From assembly GCA_902624095.1 (NCBI GenBank), contig CACNWB010000002.1, positions 56,153 through 120,152 on the forward strand: a stretch of DNA of 64,000 nucleotides. Reading direction: 5' to 3'. A program made the position numbers and the translations under genes. Within the stretch, counting starts at the first letter, position 1. Each line of letters begins with the position of its first letter. The notes under the pieces were generated by a model. It made no database searches and was not told the origin of the DNA. It saw only the letters and a program-made list of their open reading frames with translations. Of this stretch, positions 62,243-64,000 are shown one piece after another. This DNA is from an uncultured PS1 clade bacterium. GTDB taxonomy: Bacteria > Pseudomonadota > Alphaproteobacteria > RS24.

Positions 62243-62261
62243 GAGCATGGAGGAGCACATA

Positions 62262-62489
62262 ATGACCACGATAGAACGCCTTAAATGGGGCAGCACTTTC
62301 TGTGTTTTGAGCGGCATTTTGCTGACCAATTTGAATATATACCCCCTAAATATTGCGCTGCACGGCACAGGGGCTATTGGCTGGACAGTAGCGGGCTATT
62401 TGGCAAAAGACCGTGCCATTTTGACGAATTTCGGCCTGCAATTGCCGTTGTTCACGCTAGGCATTTCAAAAGTTGCCTTTGGGTTTTAG
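62262..62489 (+). CDS. Small membrane protein
   Basis: A 75-aa protein; ATG 62262 follows GGAGGAG and is preferred to the track start 62247. Two hydrophobic segments (about 10-28 and 35-52) and a hydrophobic end (LQLPLFTLGISKVAF) suggest two or three membrane helices. It resembles short SemiSWEET-like/marine conserved membrane proteins only in size; no family assigned. Confidence 0.6.
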   Translation: MTTIERLKWGSTFCVLSGILLTNLNIYPLNIALHGTGAIGWTVAGYLAKDRAILTNFGLQLPLFTLGISKVAFGF

Positions 62490-62565
62490 TTGATACTGGC
62501 AATAACGTAGCCCGGTTGACACGCGCGCGATCATGGCTAATTTGGCACAACATATCAGGTGAAAC

Positions 62566-63228
62566 ATGACCGAAACTAGGCCTTTTCCGCCCGCCTTGGC
62601 ACAAGCCTATCGGAACTGGAAACAAAACAGTTTTCCTGTGCAAGCGGAGGCGTTCTCAAAACTTGCCCGCGACGGGCAAGCGCCAGATTTCATGGTAATT
62701 TCCTGCTGTGATAGCCGCGTGCTGCCGACAGATATTTTTTGTGCGGGGCCGGGCGATATGTTTGTCCACCGCAACATTGCAAATTTGGTGCCGCCCTATG
62801 CGACGCCGTGCAAAGACAGTTGTAACGATACGCATGGCACATCGGCGGCGCTTGAATATGGCGTGCGTGCACTAAAAGTTTCTCATGTGCTGGTGCTGGG
62901 GCACACGCAATGCGGTGGTGTGCAGGGGTGCCACGATATGTGCAAGTCTGGGAAAACCGGGGTGGAATTTGACCTGCCGCTGGTTGGTGCGTGGCTTGAA
63001 CTGATGCGGCCTGTTTATGACCAGATGGCGGACAAATATGAGACGATTGATCTGGACGAGATGGGGCGGCGCAGTGTGGTTCACTCGCTCAATAATTTGT
63101 TAACATTTTCGTTTATCGCGGAGGAGGTGGCGACCGGCGTCTTATCATTACACGGCGCGTGGCATGATTTCCGAACCGGCACATTGCTAATCTACAATCC
63201 GGATACCGATAGTTTCGAAAAAGCCTGA
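62566..63228 (+). CDS. Beta-class carbonic anhydrase
   Basis: A 220-aa zinc enzyme converting CO2 and water to bicarbonate. Zinc ligands and catalytic dyad: CCDSRV (Cys, Asp-Arg), then LVLGHTQCGG (His, Cys). Other family parts: DMFVHRNIANLVPP and AALEYGVRALKV. Length is normal. It stands alone; ATG 62566 follows AGGTGAAAC. Confidence 0.94.
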   Translation: MTETRPFPPALAQAYRNWKQNSFPVQAEAFSKLARDGQAPDFMVISCCDSRVLPTDIFCAGPGDMFVHRNIANLVPPYATPCKDSCNDTHGTSAALEYGVRALKVSHVLVLGHTQCGGVQGCHDMCKSGKTGVEFDLPLVGAWLELMRPVYDQMADKYETIDLDEMGRRSVVHSLNNLLTFSFIAEEVATGVLSLHGAWHDFRTGTLLIYNPDTDSFEKA

Positions 63229-63367
63229 GCCCAGAAAAAAGGGGGGCCCAAAAATAGACCTCTGCTATTTTCTTATTTTTACCTTATTAGACGCTGTCGT
63301 GTTCGCGCAGCTTAATCATAGGCCCGTCCAGAGAGGCACAAAAATATGGAAGCAGAACTGGAGGATT

Positions 63368-64000
63368 CTAACGTTCAGATGGCCAAAGCCATGCAGCCCC
63401 GCGCACGCCGCTGGCGTCGCCGTGCATGTTTGGCACAAGGCGAGTATTGATTACATCTGAAAAAATATAATCTGCCCAGAGTTCCGGCACGCGGGTATAA
63501 AGCAAATCAATATTCGAGAGCCCGCCGCCCAGCACAATCACATCAGGATCGACAAGGTTAATCACCGCGCCGAGCGCCCGCGCAAGACGGTCGGCGAGGC
63601 GTTCAATGCTGGCCTTGGCCTCCTGTGTTTCTTGCGCGGCAATCTCAATGGCGGTGCGTTTTTCGCCGGTGGTTTCATAATGGTCGCGGGCAAGCCCGGT
63701 GCCCGAAAGCCAAACTTCGTTGCAGCCACTGCGCCCGCAATAGCATGGTGGTCCGGGCACTTCATCGGCGCGCGGTGCCGCCAGCGGATTATGCCCCCAT
63801 TCCCCGCCAATGCCATTTGTGCCGACCTGCAATTGCCCGCCGATAACCAGGCCACCGCCACAGCCCGTTCCCAAAATAACGCCAAAAACCGCGTGCGCGC
63901 CTGCGCCTGCGCCGTCATGGGCTTCCGACAGAGCAAAGCAATTGGCATCATTGGCAAGGCGCACTTCCCGCCCCAGCCGGTTTTGAATGTCTTCGCGAAA
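63368..64000 (-). CDS. ROK-family sugar kinase, fructokinase-like (partial)
   Basis: The visible 210 residues are the C-terminal two thirds of a ROK kinase; the 5' end is beyond 64000. Motifs: LANDANCFALSEA, GVILGTGCGGGLVIGG, ATP-site and zinc-finger CYCGRSGCNEVWLSGTGL, VDPDVIVLGGGLSN, and the C-terminus SGVRGAAWLWP, which closely resembles E. coli Mak (fructokinase)/NagK. It phosphorylates a hexose with ATP; fructose or GlcNAc is likely, not decidable here. Confidence 0.88.
   Translation of the reverse strand, partial: FREDIQNRLGREVRLANDANCFALSEAHDGAGAGAHAVFGVILGTGCGGGLVIGGQLQVGTNGIGGEWGHNPLAAPRADEVPGPPCYCGRSGCNEVWLSGTGLARDHYETTGEKRTAIEIAAQETQEAKASIERLADRLARALGAVINLVDPDVIVLGGGLSNIDLLYTRVPELWADYIFSDVINTRLVPNMHGDASGVRGAAWLWPSER

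Noticed and set aside
63229-63367. GC-rich GGGGGGCCC stretch after carbonic anhydrase as a terminator
   Set aside because: No convincing stem-loop with a following T tract could be built from it.

Overview
The window is almost entirely a flagellar gene cluster (about 1-55.4 kb), followed by a mixed housekeeping/accessory stretch (55.4-64 kb). Read together, the short FlgJ without a muramidase domain, the alphaproteobacterial look of the elongator tRNA-Met and the family context suggest a (probably marine) alphaproteobacterium. The flagellum itself is of the gammaproteobacterial/'fla1' kind: FlgM/FlgN, FliS/FliT/FliD, sigma-54 control by two enhancer-binding proteins, and FlgP/FlgT H-ring proteins, with no flaF/flbT. 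The taxon assignment is inference only.

Layout. 1-1605: 3' part of flhA (minus). 1.9-5.9 kb: flgP-like, flgT-like, a LysM protein, flgA, flgM, flgN-like and a DUF2802 protein (plus). 5.9-7.5 kb: a minus-strand pair, an acidic repeat protein and a lipoprotein. 7.5-22.7 kb: flgBCDEF, flgGHIJ, flgK and flgL, with very large FlgE (1378 aa) and FlgK (1429 aa). 22.7-28.8 kb: two large convergent flagellin genes separated by a 12-bp-stem terminator, then fliD. 28.9-32.8 kb: a second fliS-like gene, an orphan gene, a ClC-type channel, an unknown minus-strand ORF, then fliS-fliT. 32.8-35.3 kb: two sigma-54 activators, one without a receiver domain (FleQ-like) and one without a DNA-binding domain (FleT-like). 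35.3-48.5 kb: fliEFGHIJ, fliKLMN, fliOPQR-flhB. 48.5-50.5 kb: four small unknown genes. 50.5-52.4 kb: a Na+-type stator pair resembling PomA/PomB. 52.6 kb: a DUF1566-type secreted protein. 53.6-55.1 kb: rpoN. 55.2-56.5 kb: a 62-aa gene and a three-gene minus operon with two small cNMP-binding-domain proteins. 56.7 kb: tRNA-Met. 57-60.8 kb: an AT-richer block with two SDR genes, a DUF3047 protein and a secreted protein. 60.9-64 kb: alpha/beta hydrolase, decayed GNAT gene, small membrane protein, beta-carbonic anhydrase, and a partial ROK fructokinase.

Regulation. Fifteen sites fit the sigma-54 rule GG-N10-GC, most with a TTGGCAC-type -24 box, and nearly all lie just upstream of flagellar transcription units. 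rpoN and two activators lie in the same cluster, so the window carries its own regulatory circuit. Sigma-54 sites also precede genes with no known flagellar role (the acidic repeat protein/lipoprotein pair, the DUF1566 protein, the 62-aa protein). These are the best candidates for undescribed parts of this motility system. The most unusual regulatory structure is the pair of overlapping, divergent sigma-54 promoters in front of flgB. No CRISPR array, insertion sequence, riboswitch or rRNA was seen.
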